A DNA stretch of 64,000 nucleotides from the NCBI RefSeq assembly GCF_965363235.1, contig NC_134842.1, forward strand, positions 31,496,958 to 31,560,957, in the 5' to 3' direction. The DNA comes from Mytilus galloprovincialis. Taxonomy: Eukaryota > Mollusca > Bivalvia > Mytilida > Mytilidae. The position numbers and the translations under genes were made by a program. The stretch's first letter is position 1, and each line of letters starts with the position of its first letter. The notes under the pieces were generated by a model that saw only the letters and a program-made list of their open reading frames with translations, ran no database searches and was not told the DNA's origin. This document shows positions 1 through 11,383 of the stretch, in pieces.

Positions 1-1279
1 CTTTTGTCAAAGTTTTATTCTGAAGAGCTGATTTTTACCAAAATGATTAAAATGAAGAGCTGTGCCATAAGCATGATATTGCTCCTGATAAACACCCATA
101 TCTGTAACCATGGTAACTGGACAGTTTCAACAATTTTTCAACTAATAATTTGTCATATCAGACTGTTATAAAAAAACAAAAGGAAGCTGATTTCAATAGA
201 CATAAACAAGTCACCAAAGTTTTATGATAAATGATAAAAGCCCTAAAACTACATGAAAATTCAACCTTTTTTAAGAATAAATTTTCAAATAATAATTAAC
301 ATGATTAATAACTCTAAATCTTAAACCATAAACTCAGAATTTTTTTTAAATTGAAAAGAAACATATGTCAAGATTTATAAACAATTCACTACTGCAAAAA
401 TCTGCCATGTTTTATGAATAAAAGCCATAAAACATGCACTTTTGGGACTCTTTTCTTTTGGGAAGGGGGTTGGGAAAGGGGGGGGGGCGACTTCAATTAA
501 TAAGTTGTGCAAATTCTGTTACAGAAAACTAGAACTCTGAGTATTCTTGCAAACAAGGTAGGAATTTATTCGCCCATTTACAAACCAATCAAACCAGTAA
601 ATTCTGGCAAGGTCCAACCTATGCTTATCATGCTTAAGCTTATGATTAGACTAGAAGAATATGCACATTGGTCAAGAACAACCTGAACATAAAACCTGTG
701 AATCTCATTTAGTTGTATAGAATACAGTAGTTTGTCTGAAAAATTCCTAATATTCTTGGGAAAAGGGAAAGTTGAGTTGTGACTGATTTGTATAAAGTGG
801 AATACTTTGCTACATCATTGATCATCACAGGTGCGCTTTATAGGTACCAGTCGCATTACCACTTTAATTTCTAGTGCATGGCAAAAAAAAAATGATGTGA
901 AATAAAATTAATTAAAAATGAAATGAAATAAAATACAGTGTGTAAATTCAGAAATTATTCCTTACAAATTTTATAAAGATTGTGTGATCTTAAACTAAAA
1001 TGCCATTATAATTTTTGAGATATCGAGAAAATCCTGTTTGATTCCAATAAAAAAAGAAAAAATGCAAGTTAAAATTATTGCGATTATAACCCAATCACTT
1101 TGTTTCCAATAATAAAAACATTGCAATAATTTCGGAATTTTCAGTAGTCCCAAGTTAAAAAAAAAATCTGGACTCAATTTTTTCTGTTTCATTAAAAGTT
1201 TATGCTGAATTGAAACGTATATTTACATTAAAATAAATGGGGAATGTGTCAATGGGACACAGATGATGCCCTGCTTGCA
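1..1279. other. Non-coding, probable intron 1 of the ISOC gene
   Basis: No exon could be supported on either strand. The stretch is AT-rich with many in-frame stops. Because ISOC exon 1 (4578-4703, minus strand) splices toward lower coordinates and no second exon is visible before the edge, this is probably intron. The first 250 bases resemble the decayed bivalve tandem repeat seen at 1280-1765. A G run lies near 480. Confidence 0.5.
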
Positions 1280-1765
1280 TATAAAGTTATAAAGGGCCAA
1301 AATCTCATGAATTAAGAACTGTAAATTTGTACTTGATCTGAGTTTTGTAGAATAAATAAGCATTTTGTCAAAGTTTCATAACATTTGGTAAAGGCAAACT
1401 CAAGTTAGAGAATTAAACGGAAGCAAAAAATCTGCTATTTTTCCATTTGTAAAGGGGCATAACTTTAGAATAGTAAGAGTGACACCATCAAAATCATAAT
1501 CTGTGTTTCGTAGTAATAAACACTCTGGACATGCTGGATAAGTTTCATAACATTTGGTTGAAGCACATTAAAGTTTAGAGAATGGAAACTAAAAATTAGC
1601 AATTTTTCCATTTGTTAAGGGGCATAACTCTTGAATGGTAAAAGTGAAGCCACCAATTTCAAACTTGATCTGTGTTTTGTGGTAATAAGCATTCTGGATA
1701 AGTTTCATAAAATTTGGTTGACGTGGTTGAGGTAAACTAAATTTAGAGAACAGAAACTAATTTTG
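1280..1765. repeat. Degenerate tandem repeat, about 165-bp unit, three copies
   Basis: The same landmarks recur in order: GGGGCATAACT at about 1454 and 1619, TCTGTGTTTTGTGGTAATAA-like segments, then TTTCATAACATTTGGTTGA. An earlier diverged copy starts near 1293. Spacing is about 165 bp. Similar arrays are common in bivalve genomes and often form the core of non-autonomous elements. No coding potential. Confidence 0.7.
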
Positions 1766-2302
1766 GGACAGATGTACATACACATAAAATGGAACAGTCC
1801 GACAAGGGTAAAACTTAATGCCCCTACCGCTATGGCAGGCATAAAAATATCTTGCATCTTTTTTTTGGATTTCAAACTAGGAAAGTGGACTGATATCAAG
1901 ATTACTGGAAGTGGTGAAACAGTGTGACCTACATTACCTAGTTACCATGGTTACATAGCAAACAGAATATAGAAAAAAATAGTTTTGACTACAGGGTTAT
2001 TTAACTTTTTATTCTTCGTCTTTAAGACCCACTTTATTTTCGTTTTTATCGCAATTTCATATTACTACATACATGATCAATGTTGATATGCAAATGAAAA
2101 AAAAATTATGTAGCATTTTATTTTTAAAACATTTCAAAGTTCAGCTGTTCTGCATGTAAACCTATGGAGCAGTCAAGTACAAGACTGCAACCTATAAATA
2201 AACAAAATAAAAAAAGATTTATTTAGAGCCGACATAGTATACAATCAAGGATATATCATAACCATAAGCTAGAGATATACACATGAGCATTAAAATGAAT
2301 CC
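1766..2302. other. Non-coding stretch between repeats
   Basis: AT-rich with no exon or clear repeat recognised. A short ORF on the minus strand (1705-1899) overlaps the tandem repeat and has no recognisable motif, so it was not called. Confidence 0.5.
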
Positions 2303-4497
2303 GGGTCCGTTCGCGCCCATTCATGTTCGCACCCTATCACGTTCGCCCCCTTTCACTTTCGCCCCCTACACGTTCGCGCCCAATTTTTATTGGTTTTGTG
2401 TTTAAGAACTTTGTAATCAAGTTTTGGCAAGTGTATTCCTATAAGTATATTTGTTGTCATTGTCCTAAATTAAAGTGAGACAACGTGTTTTTTTTGTGTT
2501 GAAAAAATCTTAATCTTGTTTTGGTTAAGTGTATTGCTTACTTTTATTTCATTGTTTCAAAATATACATAATATATATATACTTAATGTATATGGGTCAT
2601 TTTCAAAAAATGTCGAATTTTGAAATTGAAAAAATTATTAAAAGTTACTTATAAATTCAAACAACCCTCCACATAAGCAAATCAAAACAAACAGTTCTTA
2701 AAGAACAACATATTAAAAGATGCAATCTTAATGATGTCATCCAAGAATATCTTGAAACATTTTTTGATGGGTGGTACAATATTTTGTCTATCCTGTTACC
2801 ATTTTCAAAAGAAATTTTTGGTTATTAAGAAAAGGTTTAGATAAAATGTTAAGATTGTTCTACGTAGCCAATTAGATGGTTTTCAAGAGAATAAACTTCT
2901 ATATATATTCATTCTGTAAAATAATAGTTTATTTGCCAATTTTCCAAGTTGTACTGAAAAATGCCCCTAAAAATTGGTTTTCAAAGGTTGTAAAAATTAC
3001 CACCAGTAATGCAAGTCTAGGATAGCAATTTATATTGTTCGGCATTTTTTCACCCTTTCAAACAAACCCAACATGAAGTAAATCCCTCATAAATTAGTTT
3101 ACTTTTCTCTTTATTTCATTGGTAACAGGAACGTACGTTTCTTATATATCACTATATAAAAGTCTATCCTGTTACCTTTTTATCTATCCTGTTACTGATA
3201 TCAGTATTGCACCTGCAAATGCTTAATTGTGAAGATTAAAACGTTATAACCTTAAGATGAGTTCAAACAACGAAATATTTCATTCGTTTTCCACCTATAT
3301 GTTAAGATAAAAAATTTAACGACATTTTTGTCTACAATTGTCTATCCTGTTACTGTAACCATAGCAACCATAGTAACAGGATAGACATAACAGGATAGAC
3401 AAATTTCTTCTTTTTTGATTGCTGTTGTGAAATAACTACTCCCTTTGGTGAAGTGATTATGGTTTTCTATTGTGAGTTTGGTTTCCAACATGTTATTGCA
3501 CTTTTTACAAGCATACTGTTGGTGTAATTAATCAAAATTGTTGGTAACAGCATAGACATGAAAAAAAGTACACTGTATTTTTTTCACTAAATGTCTTGAA
3601 ATTTCTTTTCTCTACACTGTCGTTAAAGAAACGAGGCATTTAAAATGTAAAGATTACTTTACACTTTTGAAATCAACACTGACTGATTCAATATTCATAG
3701 GGAGAATAATTTAACGGCTGATTTAAGTAGCGGTAACAGGAAAGACATGAACCTCCCGTACGCTGATTGAATTTAGTTTGTAGATAATATGTTACATACA
3801 ATGATAAAGAAGCTATGATTTTTCGTTAGAGTAATAATTAACGTTCTTAAAAAGTACGTCCCTTTTGCAGATATCAAGGCGACCAGAAAATCGAAAAAAA
3901 AATCATTTGAAATGTGCTTTTCTGACACTGTACGCACACATAAAACCCCAAAATCGGTCTTAAATGCAGTTTAATCTTATCAAAATAGATGTTAGTTGTG
4001 TTTATTATTAATGTTCTGAATCACAAATCCGACAAGCTTTCATTTAAACCATTACAACTGAAATTTCCATTAGAAATAAAAAATATAGCATGGGTGTATT
4101 GAAAATGACCCATATATGTTATTGTTAACTATTTTTCTTTGTCATATTAATTTTAAATTAAGTCCATATGTACATAGCACACAAGTTCCAGGAAGTTTTA
4201 CACTCCTACCTAGGAGTCTACTCTCGTATTGGTGCATTGCTATGATTTTTTTGTTTCATTGTTTCAGATCAAAGGGGCCTATAAGCTGTTTAATTAAATC
4301 TTTTGTGTTTTTCATTTAAAATCTTCAATGGTTTTTACTCATACCAAGCTATATACATGCAGTATTTACATCAAATCAATTAAAAACATCAATCTTGATT
4401 TTCTAATTATTCAACTGGAATTTTATTTAAAATTGGGTGCGAACGTGCGAAGTGGGAACGTGTAGGGTGCGAAAGTGTATTGGGCGCGAACGAACCT
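2303..4497. mobile_element. Outer 2.2-kb inverted-repeat element with GTTCGCGCCC-rich ends
   Basis: The left end (2303-2375) and right end (4435-4497) are inverted copies built from a roughly 16-bp subrepeat around CGTTCGCGCCC: about five units on the left and four on the right, where it reads GGGCGCGAACG. The outermost matching bases are GGTCCGTTCGCGCCCA and its complement. Flanks TGAATCC and TGATACC could be a decayed target duplication, but this is weak. The interior has no ORF and is interrupted by a second element (2589-4116). It is probably a non-autonomous DNA transposon in ISOC intron 1; superfamily not determined. Confidence 0.6.
2589..4116. mobile_element. Inner 1.5-kb element with TATGGGTCATTTTCAA inverted ends
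   Basis: TATATGGGTCATTTTCAA at 2589-2606 is matched by its exact complement at 4099-4116, so the terminal inverted repeat is at least 14 bp plus a flanking TATA that may be the target duplication. It lies inside the GTTCGCGCCC element, implying a later insertion. The interior carries eight copies of a GTCTATCCTGTTAC motif in both orientations (about 2786, 3162, 3182, 3340, 3373, 3388, 3544 and 3733). No transposase ORF is visible. A TA or TATA target would fit a Tc1/mariner-type element, but this is inference. Confidence 0.6.
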
Positions 4498-4577
4498 GAT
4501 ACCTTTTAAAATTATAATCAAATATACCGAAAACATGAACCGAAATTGTAGCATCTTGTTTTTTAAGAAACACTTAC

Positions 4578-4703
4578 AAGCCTTGATGCCACTTCTGTTA
4601 TTTCTGGAAAATACTTGATGGCATTACGAAATCGTTCTTGCATGTCACATAAGAAAAATACAGTTTTATCAGCACAAAGATTCCCAAGGCGTCGTGTTGC
4701 CAT
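4578..4703 (-). CDS. ISOC: Isochorismatase domain-containing protein (ISOC1/ISOC2 family), exon 1 only
   Basis: Read on the minus strand from the ATG at 4703, 42 codons encode a hydrophobic beta strand followed by [11 protein letters not shown] and KYFPEI, the signature N-terminus of the ISOC1/ISOC2 cysteine-hydrolase fold. The Asp of CDMQ is the usual first catalytic acid of isochorismatase-like hydrolases. The exon ends in phase 0 at a strong donor, GTAAGTG (4577-4571). The start context is AAAATGG. The remaining exons, including the TEQYP region and the nucleophilic Cys, were not found down to position 1 and should lie off the left edge. In animals these proteins are small soluble hydrolases of uncertain substrate. 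ISOC1 and ISOC2 cannot be told apart from this exon; the family call itself is firm. Confidence 0.85.
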
Positions 4704-4813
4704 TTTGTACGAATCAGTTGTCACATGATTAAAATATACCTAAAGACATTTAGTAAGTTCAAAACGAGAAGTAACACAAAGGACGAAAATTCTTTTTGGA
4801 ATTCTTGCTTAAG

Positions 4814-4973
4814 CAGTGGCGGATCCAGAGGGGGGTTCCGGGGGTCCGCACCCCCCCTTTATTTTGGCCGATCAATGCATTTGAATCGGGACATATGTTT
4901 TGCACCCCCCTGCACCCCCCCTTTGCCCTGGGCTAGCACCCCCCCCTTTCGAAAATTCCTGCATCCGCCACTG
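4814..4973. mobile_element. Short foldback element with CAGTGGCGGATCC ends
   Basis: CAGTGGCGGATCC at the left is mirrored by GGATGC...CCGCCACTG-type sequence at the right (GCATCCGCCACTG, 4961-4973). TTAAG flanks both sides (4809-4813 and 4974-4978) and looks like a target-site duplication. The interior is a run of G-rich then C-rich tracts around CACCCCCC. A related copy sits at 44345-44496 in NTAQ1 intron 3. An 89-codon ORF here is a by-product of the C-rich tracts, not a gene. Confidence 0.7.
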
Positions 4974-4978
4974 TTAAG

Positions 4979-5103
4979 ACTGAGACTACTATAACTATAT
5001 GTGTTATAGTAAGTAGTCTCAGCTTAAGATCAGAGAAAATAGATTAGATATATGTAGAAAGATTAATTATGGCTGAGACTACTATAACAGTATAGTAGTC
5101 TCA
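4979..5103. repeat. Two hairpins of CTGAGACTACTATAAC
   Basis: CTGAGACTACTATAAC pairs with GTTATAGTAAGTAGTCTCAG (about 4979-5022), and a second, tighter hairpin of the same sequence lies at 5071-5103. Both stems end in CTGAGAC. This looks like the remains of a small foldback element adjoining the CAGTGGCGGATCC element. Confidence 0.6.
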
Positions 5104-5164
5104 GATTATGGTAAAAGAAAAACCTAGGCCTGGTGGTCATTTTAAAGTCTTTAAACATCATTTG

Positions 5165-5289
5165 AGGGCGCGGAATCAGGGTCATAAATATCGATTTTAG
5201 TATATCCTAAAATGATTTCAGTATATACTAAATTACATTTTAGCATACCCTAAATTGATTTTAGGGTATCCTAAAATAATTTTAGTATA
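5165..5289. repeat. Array of palindromic TTTAGTATA units, left part
   Basis: Starts with GCGCGGAATCAGGGTCATAA and continues as variants of ATTTTAGTATATACTAAAAT, a self-complementary unit of about 20 bp that alternates with TTTAGGGTATCCTAAA. The same array resumes at 6271, so it was split by the insertion at 5290-6270. Confidence 0.75.
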
Positions 5290-6270
5290 GGCACTGGCTA
5301 CGGTTACATGGAAATGTAACAATAATAAAAATATTATTGTTACATTGGTGACTAATTACCGAAATGCAAAGTTGGGTGAGGAACCGATTAACTACGAATG
5401 TAACAATAATTACTGAGGCTACGGTTACATTACGTTATTGTTACATGAAAAACAGCAATGTACGCTAGATTTATTAAACTTAAATCTTCTATAGTTGTTT
5501 TGCTTAATTCTTTCATATGTACTAAACAATACTTGTAATACTGATAAATATTAAATATTATTATTCAACAATCAAATAGTGTTTAACTTGAATAGTTTTA
5601 CGTATTAATGTTTTTGATGTTCTTAAAGATACTACTCAAGATAAGAAGTGTCAAAGGCGAAACATATAGTTCAATGGTTTTTCTTTTTTAAAGTATTTAA
5701 CTGCACACCTACTCTTATTACTGTCATTATACTTTGAACCAATTTTGATTAGGGTGAAAAACTTTAAAAAAAAAATTGGGATGCGTTTTAAACCGGCGAA
5801 ACTTAAACAAAATCAAGACATAAATTTCATACAGCTATACAACTTGACCCAAATTGATACATCAAAAGCAATGTTTGCTAACTGTAACTTAAATACTAAG
5901 AACTTCTGTATGTACACGTAACCGTGGAGGACGCAATTTCGTTCATCAAAAATGTGTCGGACTTTAAAAACCACTTACTTGATTTGTAGAAATTGTCATT
6001 GTAAATAAAAAAATTACAGTAAATTAATTGTATGTAATAAATGTATGTATTGCAAATATAAAATAAATGTCTTCATTTTTTATTACTAGTCCCATCGTAC
6101 ATTGCTGTTTTTCATGTAACAATAACGCTATGTAACCGTAGCCTTAATAATTATTGTTACATTCGTAATTAAACAGATCCTTACCCAACCATGCATTCCG
6201 GCATTTAGTCTCCAATGTAACAATAATATTTTTATTATTGTTACATTTCCATGTAACCGTAGCCAGTGCC
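5290..6270. mobile_element. Mutator-like non-autonomous element, 981 bp, with long terminal inverted repeats
   Basis: The ends (5290-5466 and 6096-6270) are inverted copies of about 175-180 bp beginning GGCACTGGCTACGGTTACAT. They match almost base for base over long stretches, for example AATGTAACAATAATAAAAAT and ATGAAAAACAGCAATGTAC. TTTAGTATA immediately flanks both sides (5281-5289 and 6271-6279), a 9-bp target duplication. Long terminal inverted repeats with a 9-bp duplication are the usual mark of Mutator-like elements. Inside the arms the pair TGTAACAATAA / TTATTGTTACA makes further small hairpins. The interior (5467-6095) has no ORF, so mobilisation would need a transposase supplied in trans. 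Caveat: the flanks are repetitive themselves, so the duplication could be partly coincidental. Confidence 0.75.
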
Positions 6271-6480
6271 TTTAGTATATGCTTAATTCATTTTAGGGTA
6301 TCCTAAAGTCAATTCAGTATATACTAAAATGATTTTAGTATATACTAAAATCATTTTAGGATACCCTAAAATCAATTTAGCATATACTGCAATATTCAGC
6401 ATATACAGAAATATTGGCGCGGAATCAAGGTAATAAATAACGATTTTAGTATACACTTAATTGATTTTAGTATCCTTAAT
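6271..6480. repeat. Array of palindromic TTTAGTATA units, right part
   Basis: At least six units related to ATTTTAGTATATACTAAAAT, followed by GGCGCGGAATCAAGGTAATA, a diverged direct copy of the sequence at 5165, and two more TTTAGTAT units. The direct duplication of the GCGCGGAATCA block on either side suggests the array grew by block duplication. Confidence 0.7.
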
Positions 6481-6616
6481 TCAATTTGCTAATAGTTTTG
6501 TTCACCAATGAAAAGATCGCTTTCTGGACGAGTTGGAAAGACAGTCACTGCGGACCTTGCTGAGATGTGGCAAATGTCCTCTTACTTGATTTCAAACCTT
6601 TAAATAGACTTATTCG

Positions 6617-7894
6617 GACGGAAAGGATATAGTTACGATACTGTTGACAGGTCATTAAGGATTGCATATTTTGGTATTAATATTGATTCACTCATATTGT
6701 CTTTGCATCGGAAATAAACACATTTATTCTATAAACAGTTGTTGGCATGATACGGGTTATGTTCTTCTCATTTATTTTATGATGGTATGATACCGTTAAA
6801 CCCCTAACGGGAGGGATTTTACTTGATTTTCATATGATAAAGACATAATCTTTCAATCAGTTTAATTGAGGTCTGCAGCTGCATGTCAGTCCTTTGTTAA
6901 TTTATGTATCACATGTTGTCATTTTGCTTGGTTTCTTTTGTTGCCTATTCTGATATCTGACTCGGACTTCTTTTAAACTGAGTTTTACTGTGCGTATTGC
7001 TATGTGTTTCTTCATTCTACATTTGCTAGAGGTATAGGGGGAGGGTTGAGATCTCACAAAACATGTTTAACCCCGCCGCATTTTCAGTTGCGCATGTCTC
7101 AAGTCAGGAGCATCTGGCCTTTGTTAGTCTTGTATGTTTTTTTTTTTTTTTTATTTTAGTTCATTTATATGTTTTGGAGTTTAGTGTGTCATCCATTTTT
7201 ACTGAACTAGAACACAATTTTATTTAGGGGCTAGCTGAGAACTACCTCCGGGTGCGGGATTTTCTCGCTGCGTTGAAGACCCATTGGTTGCCTTCGGCTG
7301 TTGTCTGCTCTTGGGTCGGGTAGTTGTCTCTTTGACATATTCCCCATTTCCATTCTCAATCTTATCTAATATCTCGTGGGACGGATGCAGGATTTTTAAA
7401 GGCATATGGGTTTATTAGTAAGTTGGAAATCAGACTTCGTTTAGATGGGACATGTCTTCAGAATGAATAAAGATGAACAATATGGGGAGGGGGAGTTAAA
7501 AGATTGAAAGTCAAACGTTTTTTGTTTGTTTTGTTTACTAAATGCACAATAAATTTATGTACATCTCTTCTCGGTTAATCTTCCTCTTGGCAAATTCATT
7601 TAACGATTTAAAAGTACATCAAACGGAACTAAAACTGTAAAAGATGTGTGTTATACGTTAATAAGACAGCAATCAAACGACAAAAAACAACTAATAGATA
7701 TAGGAAGATGTGGTATGAGTGCCCATGAGACAATTCTCCATCCAAGTCATAATTATAAAAGTAAATATTATAGGTCAAGGTACGGTCTTCAACACAGAGC
7801 ATTGGCTCACACCGAACAGCAAGCTTTAAAGGGCCCCCAAAAAGTTACTAGTGTTAAACCATTCAAACGGGAAAACCAACGGTCTTATCTATAT
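6617..7894. repeat. Left arm of a 1.28-kb inverted duplication
   Basis: This arm is matched in reverse complement by 12283-13563 along its whole length. Landmarks include TTGCATATTTTGGTATTAAT, GAGGTCTGCAGCTGCATGTC, TCTCTTCTCGGTTAATCTTC and AAAACCAACGGTCTTATCTATAT. By eye about nine bases in ten agree. The arm contains two dispersed mussel-type repeats: one in minus orientation (about 7010-7400, matching the plus-oriented copy at 12820-13150), and the GATGTGGTATGAG family in plus orientation (7707-7894). Short ORFs at 7220-7405 and 7646-7957 fall inside these repeats and are not genes. Confidence 0.8.
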
Positions 7895-10800
7895 GACGCC
7901 CGACAAGCAAAAACGACCCTTATGGCCAAAATTATGAATTATCAGATTTTTTATTAATTAAACAGAAAATACTAATGCCAACTTAATGTAAAAACTTTGA
8001 AAACGATCGGTGAAAAACTAGTTGAGAAATTTAAATTTTGGTTACACATATGTGTTCTTACGTAAAATTCAACATAACGTTGGAATCATACACTTTGACG
8101 TCGATTTAAGTTTGCTACAATTTACTAGTTTACTCTTCTCCTGATGCTTGACAAAATGGAGCCTGATATTCCTTTCTAGCGCCGAATTTTTGAAAATAGA
8201 TGTTCCTACCTAACACGTGCAAGTCCGGCTGCAGGAATAACTACAGGACGAGCCAACATATCAAACGATTATAGAGAAAGATGAAGAGTATCTATTTCTT
8301 TTTAAACTTGTACATTTTTTTTGGCATAATTAATTACTGATTTATCATAAGGAACGATGAAATAATGGTACTTTCTGATACCATAGTAAAGGTTTGAACA
8401 AAACATAAATTTGTTTCTAATCTCTCCACTGCTAAGTAGTTTCATCGTTCTCTTGCTTACAATGTTAAACGACTTATCTTATTGATGATGAGTTTCGAAA
8501 GAATTCTGCTACATGTACATGAAATACGGTACCACTGTTTGATCGTCAGTAGGTTTTTTTAGCTTGACAAAATCTACTAAACGCTTAGTGTGACCAAAGA
8601 ACTAGGCTTATTTTTCGAATATCGCCCAGTTAACACACACAAAGCAAGATAGTCAGTCATATATCGATTTTTTTTTCTCCTACAATAACAGAACAATAAA
8701 TAATTTTATTTGTTGGATTTCAAATATAAGAATTTCTTTTTATTTTGGTATCGATTTCATTTATTTTTCAGTGTTATCTTAAATATAATTTTAAAAAAAA
8801 AGCACTGAATTGTAAACTCCTGATTCTTCCAGGGCACCATATGTTTTTCGTGGGGTTCGTCTTGCTCAATTTTCAAATTTCTGTGTTATTTTTTGTTTTA
8901 CTTGTTTGTTTTTGAGTCATGGTCATCTGTGTTTTTCTGTTTTTGATTTCTGATTTCACGCGTGGTGTCTGTTTGTATTTATATGATGGATCAACTAAGT
9001 CTTGACTAATTTTGACTCAGGTTTTGATTGAATCAATTCATTTTGCCAGTTAAACAGTTTAATTGTTCATTCAACATCAAATTCACTATAAATTTCGAGA
9101 TGAAATATAGATTAAAGGAGGTCAGTGTTTTGAACATTTTATCTAAAGGAGTATTACTGTTGATGTGTTTAATCAAATATTTTAAACAGGACTCTCCAAT
9201 ACTAGAAATACATCTCGACAAACTTATTTGTCGTCAAAAGTATATGTAAAATTTTGTTCGCTTTCGCTCTCCGTATCTAGAACGGGATTTATCCACGCCT
9301 TTTTAATTTAATTTACCCAATAAATACATATATTTGCCTTCTTTGGATAGTTCACGCTTAGAGAGTATGTTCCTTATTATTTCATCCTGTTCAAATTGGT
9401 TGATACGTAAATAAAAAAACGACAATCTCTAGTTATTTTGGCCACATTCAAACGTTAAAGTCATATTTATACATTATTATCTTCAATGTAAAGTATGACA
9501 TTTTAAGATTTAAAAAAATATAAAGAACAACAAGATTATTTGATGTGATCTAATTGTATGTTTTTTTCAGCTTGTGCTGCCTCAATTAGTCCTTGCCACA
9601 TGTTTAAAGATCATTGTATTATATCCAGCATTATCTTTCTTGAAAATTAACGCAACATTGCAAAATTGCCCTTGTTTCTGTTTCTGATTTTACATGGCGT
9701 TAAAAAATACCATTGAAAGTGTTTAATCGGATTGTTAACCTAATCTATCCGTGATTTTAGAGATTTACACGACGGCTGATACAGTCAGTAACTTCTGATC
9801 ATTAATTCACAAACTTCAATTTAAAAATTGTCTGCTCGTCGTTGTACATAACCTATCGTACTGGAGTTGCATATTTATTTCAACAAAGTTAACAACTCTA
9901 TTTAAGTCAAACAATATTCCGCATCTCATTGAAAATGAATACAAAAAGAAATTGAACTGTGACCACTAAATAGTATACATATATTTGACAACATTGTAAC
10001 AGTGATTAACCAGCTTAAACAATCTCGTGTATACATGCATCCAAAATTGTTAATCATTTTTCGAATGAGCTCAAGCCAGTCTAGCACCTTTTATTTTCTA
10101 TTAATGACTGATGAGTTTTCTTCCTTTCTTTGTTTGTTTGATTCTTCAGGGCCTACAACACAGACCATTTAAGAATAAAGGAATTTGTTTTCGAAAGGAA
10201 GCAGAAAACATACATTTTGTTTACTTTTAGAAAATGTAACTACTAAAACAAAAATTGAAATAAAACTTATTAAAGTTGAGAAAGGAAATGCGGAATCTAT
10301 CAAAAAGACAACAACCTGGCCAAAGAACCGAATTTTAGGTTTATTATAGTTTTTGTGTCATATTTGCCGAGTTAATTCCAACCTCTTTCCACTTAAAAGA
10401 TGACCGGGCCTCTATAGGTGATTTAAGTAGGAGATTTCAGTAAACTTCAAAAGCGTGTAAAACAAGAGCTACTGCTTACTGATGAAACCCCCGTTGAATT
10501 TTTTCGTTAAACATGAAGTTGTTGAGAGATGAATCTGAAAACGCATCTCAGTGTATAACTAACTTATATAAACCATGAAACCAAATTTCAGAAATCCTTG
10601 TAATTTAGTACCTGAGTAATATGCGACTAACGGAAGGACTGGCGGACGGATTGACTGACGACCAGACAGAGGTAAAACAGTATACCCCCATTCATTTTTT
10701 TAAATTGAGTGATAAAAATATGAACTGATACTTGTTTCATACTTACAGTTTTGAACGCATTGCAAACTTTTTGATATTATTTCTGATAACATACTCGTAG

Positions 10801-11383
10801 AATGTTTTCATTTGAACAAATGGACTTATAGTTTTAAGTACAGGTGTAAATATTGCGGATTAAAGCGTAGCAAAATAAAAGACGAAAAGACTTTCTTCTC
10901 TGTCGTACTTGATTTCTTTTAAGCAAATGCTCTTGTGTGATTAACCATGTAAGATTTTCTGCATTTGGTAAGCATAATATTGCGCCAAATATTAAATTAT
11001 TTTCTTGGGTTCTTCATACAATAACTTGCCGTACCAGAAGTATAAAAGAAATCTAGCTGCGGAAAAAATATTTTCTTTTTTTTTATATACAACATTGTTA
11101 TTGTTTATATATAGTGAAGAAGGTTAATACCTGTATAGTATTGCATCATTACATATCGTGGTACTATGTCATAATGAGACTTAGTGATGTGTAGGGATTT
11201 TTTTTTAATATTGTTCATAAATCATTCCTCTTAAGACAATAAGCATATACAGTGTATATATGTCAAAACAAGCATTTGAAAAGTTTTAATCGAATTTTAT
11301 CACAGAATTAAAATCATGCTACGTTTAAATTTTGAATCGTATATACGGCATTAGTTTTCAGAAGTAATGCACTATAATGCTGA

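Noticed and set aside
4725..4994. 89-codon ORF with Gly/Arg and Pro-rich parts
   Set aside because: It reads straight through the CAGTGGCGGATCC foldback; the Pro-rich part is the C tract.
7220..7957. ORFs of 61 and 103 codons, and the similar 12717-13189 group
   Set aside because: They lie inside dispersed repeats that make up the inverted arms; the same peptides appear in both arms in opposite orientation.
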